In this document: piece after piece, positions 1 to 12,409 of the stretch
Layout: each line of letters opens with the position of its first letter
How positions within the stretch are numbered: position 1 is the first letter of the stretch
NCBI GenBank assembly: GCA_025024175.1
Contig: QCXZ01000064.1
Location: 26,098,286 to 26,162,285, forward strand
Origin: Rhyzopertha dominica
Lineage: Eukaryota; Arthropoda; Insecta; Coleoptera; Bostrichidae
Direction: 5' to 3'
Length of the DNA: 64,000 nt
Translations under genes and position numbers: made by a program
Notes under the pieces: generated by a model
What the model saw: the letters and a program-made list of their open reading frames with translations, nothing else
Databases searched by the model: none
What the model was told of the DNA's origin: nothing

Positions 1-3000
1 TTTTACTACATGCTTACTACCTATTTTATAATGCTAGATACATATCTCACTCTAGTTAAACATAAACATTACTAGTTCCACATCATTGTCTTTCTAAATA
101 GAAAAAAAAAAACAAGAAGAGCAATAAATGCAACATTACGTTCCGTCTACAAAAATGCACGTTCTACTGACTTTACACTCTTTCTTGGAAGCAGTATCAT
201 GTGTGATTTATGCACAAATTAAGTATGTATTCGAATGCTCTACGGAGTGTGTGTATATTCAAGCATTAAACACGTGCAAAGGAGGTAACACAGCTTGTAC
301 AACTTGAACAAAATCAATAACATAGTTTGCTTACAATTTTATTGCATTGGAGTTGGTGCCCACATGGATATTTACGGCTTAAGAATACTTATGCGGCAAT
401 ATAAATTCACAAGATCTGTCCACCTCTGTAAGAGCGAATGTTATATAGTTAACCGAACGGACATAAGAATAGGATGTAATTTTTGGGGGCTGCATAATTT
501 TTTAACACATTTAAGGTATTGATTAAGTGAAATACTGAATTTGCTTAACTTTAACATTTCGTCACAATACTTCACCTATATTTGAGTGTGATCTTTTATC
601 TAGGCACAAAACATTTTCATGTCAAAATAGAGCAGAAGAAGCTAATTTAACACAAGTTCTGTCACGAGGTAACAGCTTGAACGTAGATGTCACTAGTCAA
701 ACAACCTCGCCAATAGTTTCTGGATGTTGTAGTCATGTATGCTTAAACACAATTAAATCCTTGGTTATTTGAACAATCGCCATGATGAACTGCAGAGCTC
801 CCGTAATGGAACAGGTAACGAGATAATTGCACTTAATTAAGCTCTTCGTAATGTACACAATAGACAGCTTAATGAATCGATTGAATCAACATTTTTATTT
901 TTCGAATAGCTCAGCATGGTGATGGACAGCTCCGTAAAACAAACATTTTAAGGTTTTAGGCCTGATTTTGCTTCCACCAGTTCGCCCTTTAATCTTTCAA
1001 TTGACTGTTTGAACAAAATTCAAACCTATCGGAATACATAAAGAAATATTTAACTATAATAGGCCAGCATTTATCTTTTTCTTTCCTTTTTTGGTAAACA
1101 TGTAAGCATGTTTGAATGAATTTTTACTTCACGTATACTTGCACAATAATTAACAATTTGTAAGAGAAATAGCTGTCAAACGCATACTGCAACGGAATTA
1201 TTGATTATTTTAGTCCTCTGAACAATAAACTGTGTCTTCCATTCACGTCTATTTATCCCACGATTCGTCGTGAATTAAATGGACACGATCATCGTACAGC
1301 GTTAACACATGAAGAACAAGAACAATGACGTTCATGAGATACNCATGCTAATTTGTTTATACCGGTGTAAAATGTTAACACATAAAGTGCAACACCTTCG
1401 ATATAAAATGGGCAACTATTAACGTTAGATTTATATAAAAAGGATGTATTGTTTTGATTACTAAATAAATATATTTTTAAATTAGCTTATTTTTTATCAG
1501 AACCAATATAGATGACGTTAGAGAGAAGTAAAGCAACACGGCTAATTCAGCCCCAAGCTCTATTACACACGTTTACTGCACGTTATTATTTTTAATGCGC
1601 AGTTCGTAAAAGATTTACAAAAAGCAGTTATTTAAATCTTAACCTTGTAAAATGTGCACATGTCTAAGTATTATCAAATTGTACCTACCTCTAAGTTTGA
1701 ATTTTGAAGCACATGTTACATATCCTTATAATAACATGTTCACTATTTAACATTGGCTTATTACTGATCAACATAAGTTTCTAATCTGACAATTTGTTGA
1801 ATTTCTGTTCATTCTTCTGGTTTTATCTCAGGGATAAAATGCAATACTAGTGATGAAGCGTGCAATCTAGCGGTGGCATGTTTAATGGGATTTAGCGGTA
1901 GAAACATGACTTTGTATACACCGGGCCGTGGGTATGGAAGTAGATGGCTACCTCAGTTCGGAAAATGCATATATTTTATAAACATATAGTTCCCAAGCAC
2001 AGTGTTTACAATTTTGAGGAACGCATTAAATAATAATCATGCCGATCAAGTCCAAAATTTCAGATTGCCCTAAGGAAACGATTTATACTGTTTTTCAACT
2101 GCCACAAAAATACTCGTGAACAGTAAATAAACGAGCTTTGTGATGCATATCCAAGCAATCGTAACCTATAGTATTAGGGAAAACTCTTAATATATTGTAT
2201 TAGTATTAAGTAAGTACAATATGTTTTTCTATAATATGTCGAAGATACAGCCTACCCTTTTTTCAGTTTTTGCATGAAATCAAAGATACACATTTTTAGT
2301 TAAGTCATAAACTATTACTAACAAAAGGAAGAAGATTACAAAGTGACATCTTCTCTGGCAAATCCATTCAGATCCTACGATTCTGAGTTCAGTCCTTCTT
2401 TATGCTCTTGAAGTAGAAATACCGAATGAATTGATTATCGCACTGTCCGTACAGCGGCGTGTGGTAATAATAAAGGAGAGCTCGTGCTAAGGGCATTTGC
2501 TCCCACTTTCTAAAGGAAAAAGGTTATTTAAAGGTAGGTATAAGCTATTTATCCGTAACACAATTGCGGCAAGTCAGGCGTCTGTATTTTTCGTATAACA
2601 CAAATAAGCTTACTATGAAAAAATTGTCATAACAGTAGCAGTGATATTGCGTTCACGAAGTACGTACCAAAATTTCTTAGATTGACATGCCCACACACGA
2701 AGAAATGATTTATTCTAAATAACCGTCAAAAAGTGTCATGCCCAACGTTTTCAGGGTAACATATTTACGCTGACTACAGTTTAAACAGTACACAATGCTG
2801 GTATTGTGGATGGTACATAATCTATAAAGTTTTTACCAATAAATGGTCATCACACTAGAATAGACTGCGTCGAAATACATGTTTTTTTTAATTTATTGTT
2901 AGATAAAGATGTGAATTGTACACGTTATATACTTGACGCAAATTCACACCACTTGCGCGATATAGTGCGCTTTTGCGATAAATTGTTAAACTAGTTTGGA

Positions 3001-5540
3001 TTTCAACAACTAATTTGTACTAATATTTGTCCTGCATTGCGCGATGCAGTCTAAATATTGTAAAATAAAGTTTCTGTGGTGTTAAATTTGATATTGTATG
3101 ATTGTGTTTTCATTGGTTCAAAAAACGTAGAATTTGAGTTATAGTGAATTATGTGCTCACGAGTCATTTGCTCTAAACTGTTTATTAGACACACGAGCCG
3201 TTTACACCACTTATTGCAGTAAAAAGAAAGTAATAGAACAGCACAATAATGCAATCTGGCGGAAAAATTACAAAGTAGAGGTATGGGCTAGACCTGTCGC
3301 ATAGTCCTGCTGCAGAGTCTTCTGACTGTTAATGAAATAAAGCTTGTGATGCATTAATAAGATGAGAGATGTGAAATAGGTGAAGAGTTTTGCTTTTTTT
3401 CGCTTATAGTACGGAAATACTTATTAAATAGATAGTTAATTTGGATATCAAAAACTTTAAAGTTTCAATATTATGTGCTTAAATACTACCCAAATCAGCG
3501 TCGAATGGGAAACGAATTCTTATCATATATTGGACATTGTTTTGGTTCGTGACTTGGTCTGTAATTTCTGAGTTTCTTTATTTATGACCCCAACTATACC
3601 CACTATTTACAAAATAGTTCGCTCTTTTCCAGTACCTATTTCCATACGTTCACATAAAATTATAAAATATAATTATTGATTAAAATATCTTGTCATGCGT
3701 CGCGCTTTAATTTGTTAGTTACTTTCCCTACGCCATCAATCGTTAAATATTCAAGTTGGTTATCTATTTCACCGCGTAGCTGATTATTTCATTCAATCCA
3801 TCACTTTCCTGCGCGCTGCGGTGCAAACAGCTAGTTTTGCTATTTGTAACACGAATCCAGGTAGTATTTAAATTATACCCACGTTAGCCGGGCTCTAAAT
3901 TAATCCGAGGCTTTGTGTCACTGAAAGAAGATTTCTACCCACACGAGCATATAAATCAGCCAGAATTGATTGATCTGAATAATCTAAATTTATGCAAATC
4001 TGACTGCCCAGCGAAGCCGTGGTACGCTCCAAATCCCTACAGAGAGAAGATAAAATACGAGAGCAGCGTTGTCAAACATCGTCCGTAGCTGAAATTTATG
4101 CAAATAACTGCATGTGCGATAAATTGTTTGGAAATCGGAAATTTGATCAATCATACAACCGAATGAGCTCAAAAAGTAAGTGGTAGTCATAAATGTTGCG
4201 CACTTATACCCAGGCTTCGTTACATGTTTCGCTACTGCTCCCAAACTTAGCAATGAGCAAACCCTAAATAAGGTAAGTAAATAGACAATAAAACATTCAG
4301 AAAGTAGTATAACGTTCAGTTTAGCCTATGCGAGATGTTTCACTAGCGATAATAAGCCCAGCGGAATTGCAAATGCAATTATTTAAAAAATAAATTAGGA
4401 TTCCATGACGGATATGCTGTCAGTTGCTGTACTTATTAGAAGTCAAAAATTATTCAAATAACGAAAAAACAAGTATGATTCTAGATTATGGTGAATGCTC
4501 GTTTATATGGGCGTTTTCCAAATAGGAGAGCTCCTTTCGGCACAATTTTTAAGAGACTTGAATTAACTTTAAAAACAAACTGGCCACCAGTGAAAAAGTG
4601 AAGGGAAAGAACAGCAATAGGCCGTGGCAATGAAATTGTGGTTTTGGAAATGATCGATGAAAATCATCATATGAGTCACATGCTAGTTTCAAGAGCAGCC
4701 ACGGTATTAGTCATTCTTGAATATACACGCACTTAGTTCAAGCTTTAAAAAAGCGGATTATCCAAAAGAACTTTCTGCAACTTTTTTTAGCAAAACTTGA
4801 AAGCCAGATTTTACGATAGCACTTGTTGAAGCTACATTTTCTAGTAATGGTGCAGTTAATTACTATGAGTTAGAAAATCCTCGTTGGATTCGACTTTGAC
4901 ATTTTCAAACCATTTACTCTACAAATGTCTGGTGCTTAATATTGGGGAATCAAATCATTAGGGTTTATTTTTCGCGATAGTTTAAACATGAATATTTGTT
5001 TAATTTTTTTAAGAAACATTTTAGCAGTGCTTCTTATAACAATGTAAACTTTTAAGTACGTTACAATGGAATAGTTCGAATTGGTTTTACCTGGCTGATG
5101 GATAGGAAGAGGTTCAATTATTTCTTGTCCACCGAGAAGCTTGGTCCTGTGGATTTTTTTATAGTCAATGGTAAACGAATAACAACGTATAACTTTTAGA
5201 ATGTGCTAAAAGGTTATTTTGATAGTTGATAGTTCAACAGTAAATCCAATGAGTTGGAGACATCGTACTGTTACCGACAAGACTTCTGCTGTGTTTTTGC
5301 GTGCAGGAATTTTGACAGGCTCATTATCATTTATAAAACAACCGTATTATTTCGTAAATATGAATTGAAAATTTCTCTGCTATCGTTTTGGACGTGTAGC
5401 AATGAGGTTCTGTCAACGACATGTTGTACAAAACTATAAAAAGTCTATGTTGAATGGATTCAAAGGTGAAACATCCTGAATCAATTAGGTAGCTTGGAAA
5501 CAAGCTAATTGAACGTATGTGCTTTGTCTCACTTGATTTA
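1..5540. other. AT-rich intergenic DNA, no supported gene
   Basis: I see no credible coding exon here. The open frames are short, not protein-like and compatible with chance. Patches around 3.8-4.3 kb are less AT-rich and hold two octamer motifs, listed separately. The stretch could contain long introns or distal regulatory DNA of a gene outside the window, but nothing in the sequence proves it. Confidence 0.5.
3992..4105 (+). promoter_or_regulatory. Pair of POU-type octamer motifs
   Basis: The octamer ATGCAAAT occurs at 3992-3999 and again at 4098-4105, each time inside the longer shared string AAATTTATGCAAAT. This octamer is the classical binding site of POU-domain transcription factors. 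Two copies in the same extended context 106 bp apart, in a locally less AT-rich stretch, could mark a regulatory element. No gene is visible within several kilobases, so the role is inference only. Confidence 0.25.
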
Positions 5541-5543
5541 TCA

Positions 5544-5627
5544 GATAACTCTGACGACAGTTTCGACCAAAACGGTCATTGTCAAAGAGATAACAGCGTT
5601 TCGGTCGAAACGATCGTCAGAGTTATC
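5544..5627. repeat. 84-bp palindrome resembling two opposed Penelope tails
   Basis: Arms at 5544-5568 and 5603-5627 are inverted copies of about 25 bp with roughly three mismatches. Both arms carry CTGACGA followed by a GTTTCGACC-type string. Read on the minus strand, the loop and left arm give a small hairpin (GACC/GGTC) followed by GAAAC, the same order as in the tails of the Penelope-like elements at 8.73 and 59.1 kb. The likely origin is two Penelope tail fragments joined head to head. No coding part of such an element is found beside it. Confidence 0.5.
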
Positions 5628-5639
5628 TTATATATAAAA

Positions 5640-8600
5640 GGTCTATCTGCATCAGCCATTTTTATTATCTCCCTATTTGTGTTTGCTCAAGTTGAATCAT
5701 ATAATTTACATCGGTATACAATTCATATTTTGCCAGACTTCATCCTTTTGTCTCTAAGACACCATCGAGACAGATATATATTCCTTGTATTGTCCTTTAT
5801 TGAGCTGATTTATGAAGGCTGCAACATACAACTTATCACAATGTCGTAAAGACGCCTACGAACCCACATAACGATGATTTTGTTTGTATGTTTTAGCAAA
5901 CTTAGGTGTCCTAACCAGTTAATCATGTTACACTCAAAAAGCAAAAACTTATGATCGAAAAATAATATCAAACCTCGTAGTGGCAAAGCCAAAAAAACTA
6001 TAAATCTAAATTTATGGCATCATTTTTTAATATCTTAACACATTTGTAACAGTTACCAATGTAGTCATAACGCCAAAGACATGTCCAACGGATGAGTATT
6101 GCATCGCGAAAAAAAAAATTTCAAAAATTTTTATTTGCACATTTGCTTTAAAATGGTTTAAAACGTAAACAGCAAAATTTGAGCGAAAAAAAATTCTTGC
6201 CTGTGTGTGTCGGTGCGTCTGTGGTTTTTCTTGTGGACACGATAACTTTCGAAAGACTTAATATATGAACTTGAAATTTGGCAAACATATATATCTCTAC
6301 TACCTAAAGCGACCTATTGTTTGTGGGGTAAGTAGGTTATGGGGAAGGGGGGGTAACTACCCGTATTGCAAATTTTCATTTTTTTTCCTTTTAGTATGTG
6401 ATTATTAGTATAATTGCGAGTATTACTCGCCCTTATAAATTTTCGGTGCAGCAAATTGTTTAGAAGATGTTAGCAAAAGAGCGTCACTCAAAGAAAACTG
6501 TTTTTCCTAAATATCTCCAAATATATTTAATATATTCAAAAAAAGAAAATACCATCAGATAGGAAATAAATTTCTCACAAAAAGTGTTTTATAAAATTTA
6601 TCCAAAATTTTGACATTTTCGAAAGATTACCAAAAAACCTATTTTGGACCCTGCTCATACGATTTTTTTTTAATTTTGGTGTTATATAGAAAACCACTCT
6701 TGTAATTTTTTTCTTAAGTTAATAATTTTTGAGTTATTTGGAAAAAAACGATTTTAAAAATTTATATATTTTTGCTAATATCACGAGGACTGTTTGTTTT
6801 AGAAAAAATGTGTAGAGAGAAAAATGCTCAAAACCTGATTACCAATTGTATAGTATAAGAAATAAAAACGTAAATGCCATTTTGACAATTTAATGTGGGA
6901 GTATTGATTCAATTTCCAGCGGTTTTTTATGTAGAGGTAACCAGGACTATATTGACTATCCTGTCCAGTTAAAAAACAAATATTAACCGAAATACTCGGG
7001 TTTGAAGACCTTCGACGATTTTTTTTTATTATTGAAACTTAAATAAGAAAAAGTCTTCAAATTAAACGGAATTTGACCCCCATTTACCTTCCATTTCGGA
7101 ATTGCATCACAGAATATTTCTCTGAGTATTGTTGTTGTTTACTTAAACTCTTAAAAATATATTGTAACAGAAAAATTGATAAGGTAACAATAAGATACTT
7201 TTATTCATTTTTCAACCATTCACAGTATTTAAACGGTTGCCATATGTATTATTCTTAGAAGTAAGAGTGATAATGTGAAATGGTATGATTTCTCGAACAA
7301 TTAATCGCACACGTAGTCAATATGCTATTGCTTTTACTTCTACCATATGTTTTCAATTTCTCTTTACTTCATAGCCAAAGCTTGAAAAGACACATAGCGA
7401 TTTTGCTTCTGATATGAACATTTAAAAAATCGATAGTAAATTGCTATGGAATGTCGCATGTGATTGACGTAGTTTAGTATTTGTATTTGTCCTACCACCT
7501 TTATCTATTTATTTAACCACTAGCCACACCCTCTGTGCAAAGCAGCTGTTTCACGGGAGGTAACTAATGGACGTTGTATAACAACAGATGCTTATTAATG
7601 GGTAAATCACTTAAGCAGGCGTCTATAATCTGTACTGGAATTTAAACCAATACCGGCAATCAGGTGTGACGGGCTTGTAATTATTACCAGACGGCGTGAG
7701 GTTTTGTGGCGTAAACGCTTAATTAATAAACAAATTACTAGGAGATTGTCGATTTACATCATTAATTCTACGGCAAAACGTACTGGAAACGTGTGCCTGT
7801 ATTGTGTTGTATTCTCCGCGGTGTGAATTCCCTTGTAATTAAAAGTAGTTTAACCTGGATTTCATAATTACGAGCCACGATCCGTTCCTTCCTGATTAAA
7901 GAATTAGCTGGATAGAAAAATGTACGAACATTTAAAATGTTTCAGTGCCTGTTATTGGGATTTACTCGTTACCGTTCGTAGCGTTTGTTCGTTTAAAAAT
8001 CGAAAATAAATAAGGAAAATAACGCGGTTGGCTTTTAAACCATAACGGATAGTTGCTATCCTGAATCCTATAAAAAGGCTACATCGTGTTCTGATGTATG
8101 GATATAAAATATGCCCACGTAAAGTGTTTTTAGAAATCCCTAANAAATAACAAAAAAAAACACTTTTTATAGATAGTGTCTTCTTAAATTTAATAAAGAA
8201 ATCAGCATATAACTTACATTCTACAATTATTTTTTTCAACCGATGCCTTTTATGATTCACTCTTAGCTTTTGGGCAGAGAAAATTGAGTAGGTACGTTAT
8301 GTTAACGTTTTTTCAAATTCCTTTTTTCCCACTTCCGGCGTCCCTCTAGAACCTAGCTTAAGTCTACTAGTATTTCTTGTTTATATATTTGATTTTCCAC
8401 CTCACATGTAAACGATAACCTAATATTTACGGATGATCTCAAATTATTCTCCAGTTTTGTGCTCTCTTTCTCTCGGAAATACGGTGTACAGGTATTTAAT
8501 AATCATTATAATGTCAATTGTAAGATTTTGAAAAAAGTGGACGAGTAAGGGACNTCGGTGTTACATTCATCACTAACTCGTTACATGCCTTCATATATAC

Positions 8601-8665
8601 AAAATGCAGAGTTCAAAAACTTACGCACTTTACAAATGTACTTTTCNTTTGTTCTTTCTAATATA
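5640..8665. other. Intergenic DNA with an AT-rich repeat-like block
   Basis: No gene is supported. The block at about 6.19-6.80 kb starts with a GT-rich run and continues through long T and A runs and phrases that look like interspersed insect repeats. I could not define its ends or class. The stretch at 7.6-7.9 kb is less AT-rich and rich in TAAT cores, possibly conserved non-coding DNA, but this cannot be tested from one sequence. Confidence 0.35.
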
Positions 8666-8669
8666 ATAT

Positions 8670-8871
8670 ATAAGATATTTTCTCGGAAAGATCGCTGTCT
8701 CTTGAAAACACTGACAAAAAGTTATCAATCCGACGTTTCAATTACACCTGTAATCTTTGTCAAAGACGAAGAACCTCAAAATTTGCCTGACACAAGTTCA
8801 AACAAAATTTTGAATGTAAATAAACAAATCACCAAGTAAGCGGGACGTCATAGAGACAACGGTCAAACTAA
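8670..8871 (-). repeat. Left inverted arm of a Penelope-like element
   Basis: This segment recurs inverted at 9203-9404 with most positions matching over about 200 bp. Read on the minus strand it contains a small hairpin (8731-8765) followed by GAAACGTCGG, the hairpin-plus-GAAAC pattern also seen at 59.1 kb. Penelope elements are known to carry pseudo-LTRs in direct or inverted orientation, and this pair fits the inverted form. Confidence 0.6.
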
Positions 8872-8878
8872 AAGAAAA

Positions 8879-9127
8879 GTAGGTACGCGTTTGAAAGAAC
8901 ACATACGTGTTACTAGGCAGCAATAGATAGATAAATCTTCCGTAGCTGAACACTGATATTTGACTAAACACATGATTGACTTTGATAAAACAAAAATTTT
9001 ACATAGAGAAAAATATTATCACAAACGTCTAATAAAAGAAGCTATAGAAATTTGTAGGAATACCAATAATTTTAATAGAGATTGTGGAAATTATGAGTTA
9101 GGTGACATTTGGAAAGCTATTTTGTAG
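8879..9127 (+). pseudogene. Penelope-like element, C-terminal GIY-YIG endonuclease fragment
   Basis: An 83-codon reading frame with two internal stop codons encodes the C-terminal part of a Penelope-like protein. Diagnostic strings are RLKEHIR, SVAEH and the closing part KRLIKEAIEI, NNFNRDCG and IWKAIL. These match the region after the GIY-YIG core in Penelope polyproteins, where the enzyme nicks target DNA for reverse transcription. The reverse transcriptase and the GIY-YIG signature itself are missing. The fragment lies exactly between two inverted 200-bp arms. It is certainly non-functional. Confidence 0.75.
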
Positions 9128-9202
9128 TTATCTCTTACCAAGTAGTTCGTGTATACCTAGTGGGTAGGTAGTTCCTTTTTCGTCCTTAGGTTCTTTTTTA
9201 TC

Positions 9203-9404
9203 AGGTTGGCACGTTGTTTCTATGACGCCTCGCTTCCTTGGTGATTTGTTTATGTAATTCCAAAATTTTGTTTGAGCTTGTGTCGGGCAAATTTTGAGAT
9301 TTTTCGTCTTTGACAAAGATTACAGGTGTAATCAAAACATCACACTAATAACTTTTTGTAAGTTAATTCAAGAGTCAGCGATCTTTCCGAGAAAATATTA
9401 TCTT
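9203..9404 (+). repeat. Right inverted arm of a Penelope-like element
   Basis: This is the inverted partner of 8670-8871. The hairpin around 9306-9342 is retained, but the GAAAC following it has decayed to AAAAC. Together the arms and the endonuclease fragment make a unit of about 735 bp. Confidence 0.6.
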
Positions 9405-11919
9405 AAGATTGATTGTGGTTTATTGCTTGATAATAAAGTCAACCTTCTTTTACCCCGCATTTGCCGTAGGCTAAAGCAGATATTTTTATTTCAATAACAA
9501 TCGTACAAATAATTCACTTAAATCACAAATTAATCCGATTTGTACTTACTATAATATTATTATTTCCGACTCCTGTAACATCCATTTAGATTCTGTTGCA
9601 TGCGTTATTAATTGAATTAGCATTATTATTACCTGATTTGTTAATTCGATCGTTAGTGTTATTCCTCGAATATTCTTAAAGTTAATTTATTACAGTGTGT
9701 TTCCATTCAAATAATTTTTGTTTACCTGGTGCTAAACCAGTGGAAAAATAATAAATGCTATTATTCTCTGATATTAATACCGCTACTAATTCTTTTTGTA
9801 GAATATCTAGAAAGTAGTTGATGCTCAGAATTATTTGTATAAAAAGTAAAGAAAAATGTAATCGAAGAAACGAAAAATATGTTACATACCTTCTTGTTCA
9901 AGTAGCGGCAGTGAAGGAATGACTCAATCGTGATATCTAATGTTATATTGCAAGCAAATTACTACTTCGATAGGTTTGTTGTTTAATGCATTTAAGTTTA
10001 TTAATAGTATATGATGCAAGAATGATGAAATAAATGACCCATGATAAAAAATGTGTGCCTTTTATACGCTATTAGTAAAATCAATTATACTTGCAAGACA
10101 ACCAACAAACATTGATGCTTCCTTTGAACAAAACTGTGCAATAACAAAAATAATTTTATTTGTTAAAAAATCGACTTCCAACGTTAAAACTTTTAACACA
10201 CGTATAATGCATTTAACAAAAATGTATTACTCGATCGCATATCGGTAATAAGGAAGTTTACAATTCAAACCACAATGTAAAGCTTTAAAAAGGTGAGTAT
10301 TTGCACCAGCCACCTTCGACAAAAGTGACAATGGTAACAAGTATGGAATATGCTGAGTGTGCTATTTAACGCGCATCTTTTATAATTTAAAAGAAAAAAC
10401 TGATCATAGGAGGTGTATTTCGAATAACGAGCAATGTCAAAACTGCATTTGACTTGAGTTTCTTCCTTCCACCTTGTCAATTACATTCAAAATGAGACTC
10501 TTCAAAATGATACATATTTAGCGTCCTATTTAAACTATAAAATGATAAATTACCTCACGTAAACGTAATCCATTCATCAGAGTCCATTCGTCAGTTAGTT
10601 ATGTAGTATATTTTGCAACTGCGATCCTACAGGGTTTGCGGGAAAAGCAATCATTCTCCTATTTACTGTTCTTTTGGTGCAATTTACAGCTGGGGAGCAG
10701 GAAGGCATTATAATTACTTCTGTTAGAAAATAGGTTACCGCCACTAATCGTATAGGTTAGGTACGAGTAGTTGATGTACACGCTACAAAAAATTTAATTA
10801 GTTNACAAAAACCACACCACTTTTAACTTTTTTCAGCAGTATTATTAGTCCAAAGACACTACATCCATATGTTGGGTTGCATAATATGTATTCATAGACG
10901 GATGATGGGTCAAATATGGCGACTGCCAGTTCCTACTTTTATAAATCTCTATACTATATATATACTATACTTCCAAATTAGTTATCATATTTTTAATCTA
11001 GAAATGAATTAGATCATATTTTATTAGCAGATCATTGTGGTTTATTTGCAAATTGTATAATTGAATTTAAGCATGCGTTTTGGATGCTACTACTGACTCC
11101 GCTGCACAGAGCATGTAGCTTGTAGCAGTGTAAAGCCAGATTGGATCTATATATGCTTTAGTAATGCATTCAAATTTTGTTTGAGGTTCCACTATGGATG
11201 TAGATGTGTTAAACAAAAAGGATATATAGTAGAGTTTACCTTAGAAAGCAACACTTTCTTGAAAGTAAGTCTCCCCTGGTGTTGGGGGTAGTTGAACAAT
11301 TTTACCGTATATAGCTGTACCATATATTAAAGCTATATCAAGCGACTGGCTCCAATAAAACATCACCAGGCTACAAATATCCAGTCAAACAATACACTTA
11401 TTATATTTGAACGAATATCACACCTCCGGAAGAACAATAGCGCAAGTGAAAAGTCAATTCTTCGGAAAAGGTGATTATCATTTTGTAATTTTTTGTTATC
11501 ATCAACATTAACCTATATGTACAGCAAATTTACGCTAGTTTTAGATATGTCATCCAGTTTCAAGAATTTTTCGAGAAAATGAGCAGCCGCAGTCTATGGA
11601 AATCAATGACATTTCATTTTCATGAACGATCCTTTCTGATATTATTATATTTGATAGAATTTAATACCAAGAATAATTTATTGAAACTACTATTTGCTCT
11701 GGGAAGGCAGCATATCGAGAAGGTAAGCATTTGGAAGAAAATATAATGGAAACTTTATTAGTAATAATAATTACAATCTTTACAACCCACATAATGCAGC
11801 TAAAAAATGGTTCATAAAATTTATGAATTAGGTAAATTACTCTGGATTAAACGAATTAGTATATAATCTGTGAGTGCTGAAATTAAGTCGTTGTACCATA
11901 GAAAATAATGATTGTTTCT
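9405..11919. other. Intergenic DNA left of the BEL/Pao element
   Basis: AT-rich sequence with no convincing exon, RNA gene or repeat boundary. It is the left flank of the BEL/Pao insertion and ends with the GACAC target copy at 11920-11924. Confidence 0.5.
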
Positions 11920-11924
11920 GACAC

Positions 11925-12308
11925 TGTTATTGTTTTATTTGTGCCGTAATCAAATGCAGTACCGACCGAGTGCCGAAACTGCTACGGTACAAATGGGGTT
12001 AATCAAAAACAATCAAAAAATTTACAAATGATCGCGAACTATCTAAATGCGACCTCCAATTACTACTGGACTTACCTTGACGATGGACAGGTGAAGTTCT
12101 AGTAGCAACATTCTATGAGCAAGAGCGGCACGCGCGGCGACCGGTCACTGCTATTGTCTATCACCAACTATATCTATGTCTAGAACTATACTAGGGGTGG
12201 TCGTTTTCGTCCACATGTGGCCCTTTACCCTGGGTTGGCAGACCAGAGCGACATGGAGGCGCAAAAATATATACAAAAAAAACTATTCCTATTCACGAAG
12301 ACGAAACA
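11925..12308 (-). repeat. 3' LTR of the BEL/Pao element
   Basis: This LTR is 384 bp long and identical by eye to 18063-18446. In element sense it begins TGTTTCG and ends AATAACA. It supplies transcript 3'-end signals: AATAAA lies about 10 nt before the LTR end (plus-strand 11934-11939). A TATATATT run lies near the start of U3. Confidence 0.95.
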
Positions 12309-12330
12309 TACCGCCCACCAAAATACGCAT
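12309..12330 (-). other. Probable polypurine tract
   Basis: Directly before the 3' LTR, the minus strand reads GGTGGGCGGTA. A G-rich run at this place normally primes plus-strand DNA synthesis. The run is interrupted by T and C, so the call rests mainly on position. Confidence 0.5.
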
Positions 12331-12409
12331 AAAGCGCTATTTTTAATCCTATTTAGGTCACTAATGAAAATCAATTAAACTATCCAATAACAAACATCTA
12401 AACATAAAA

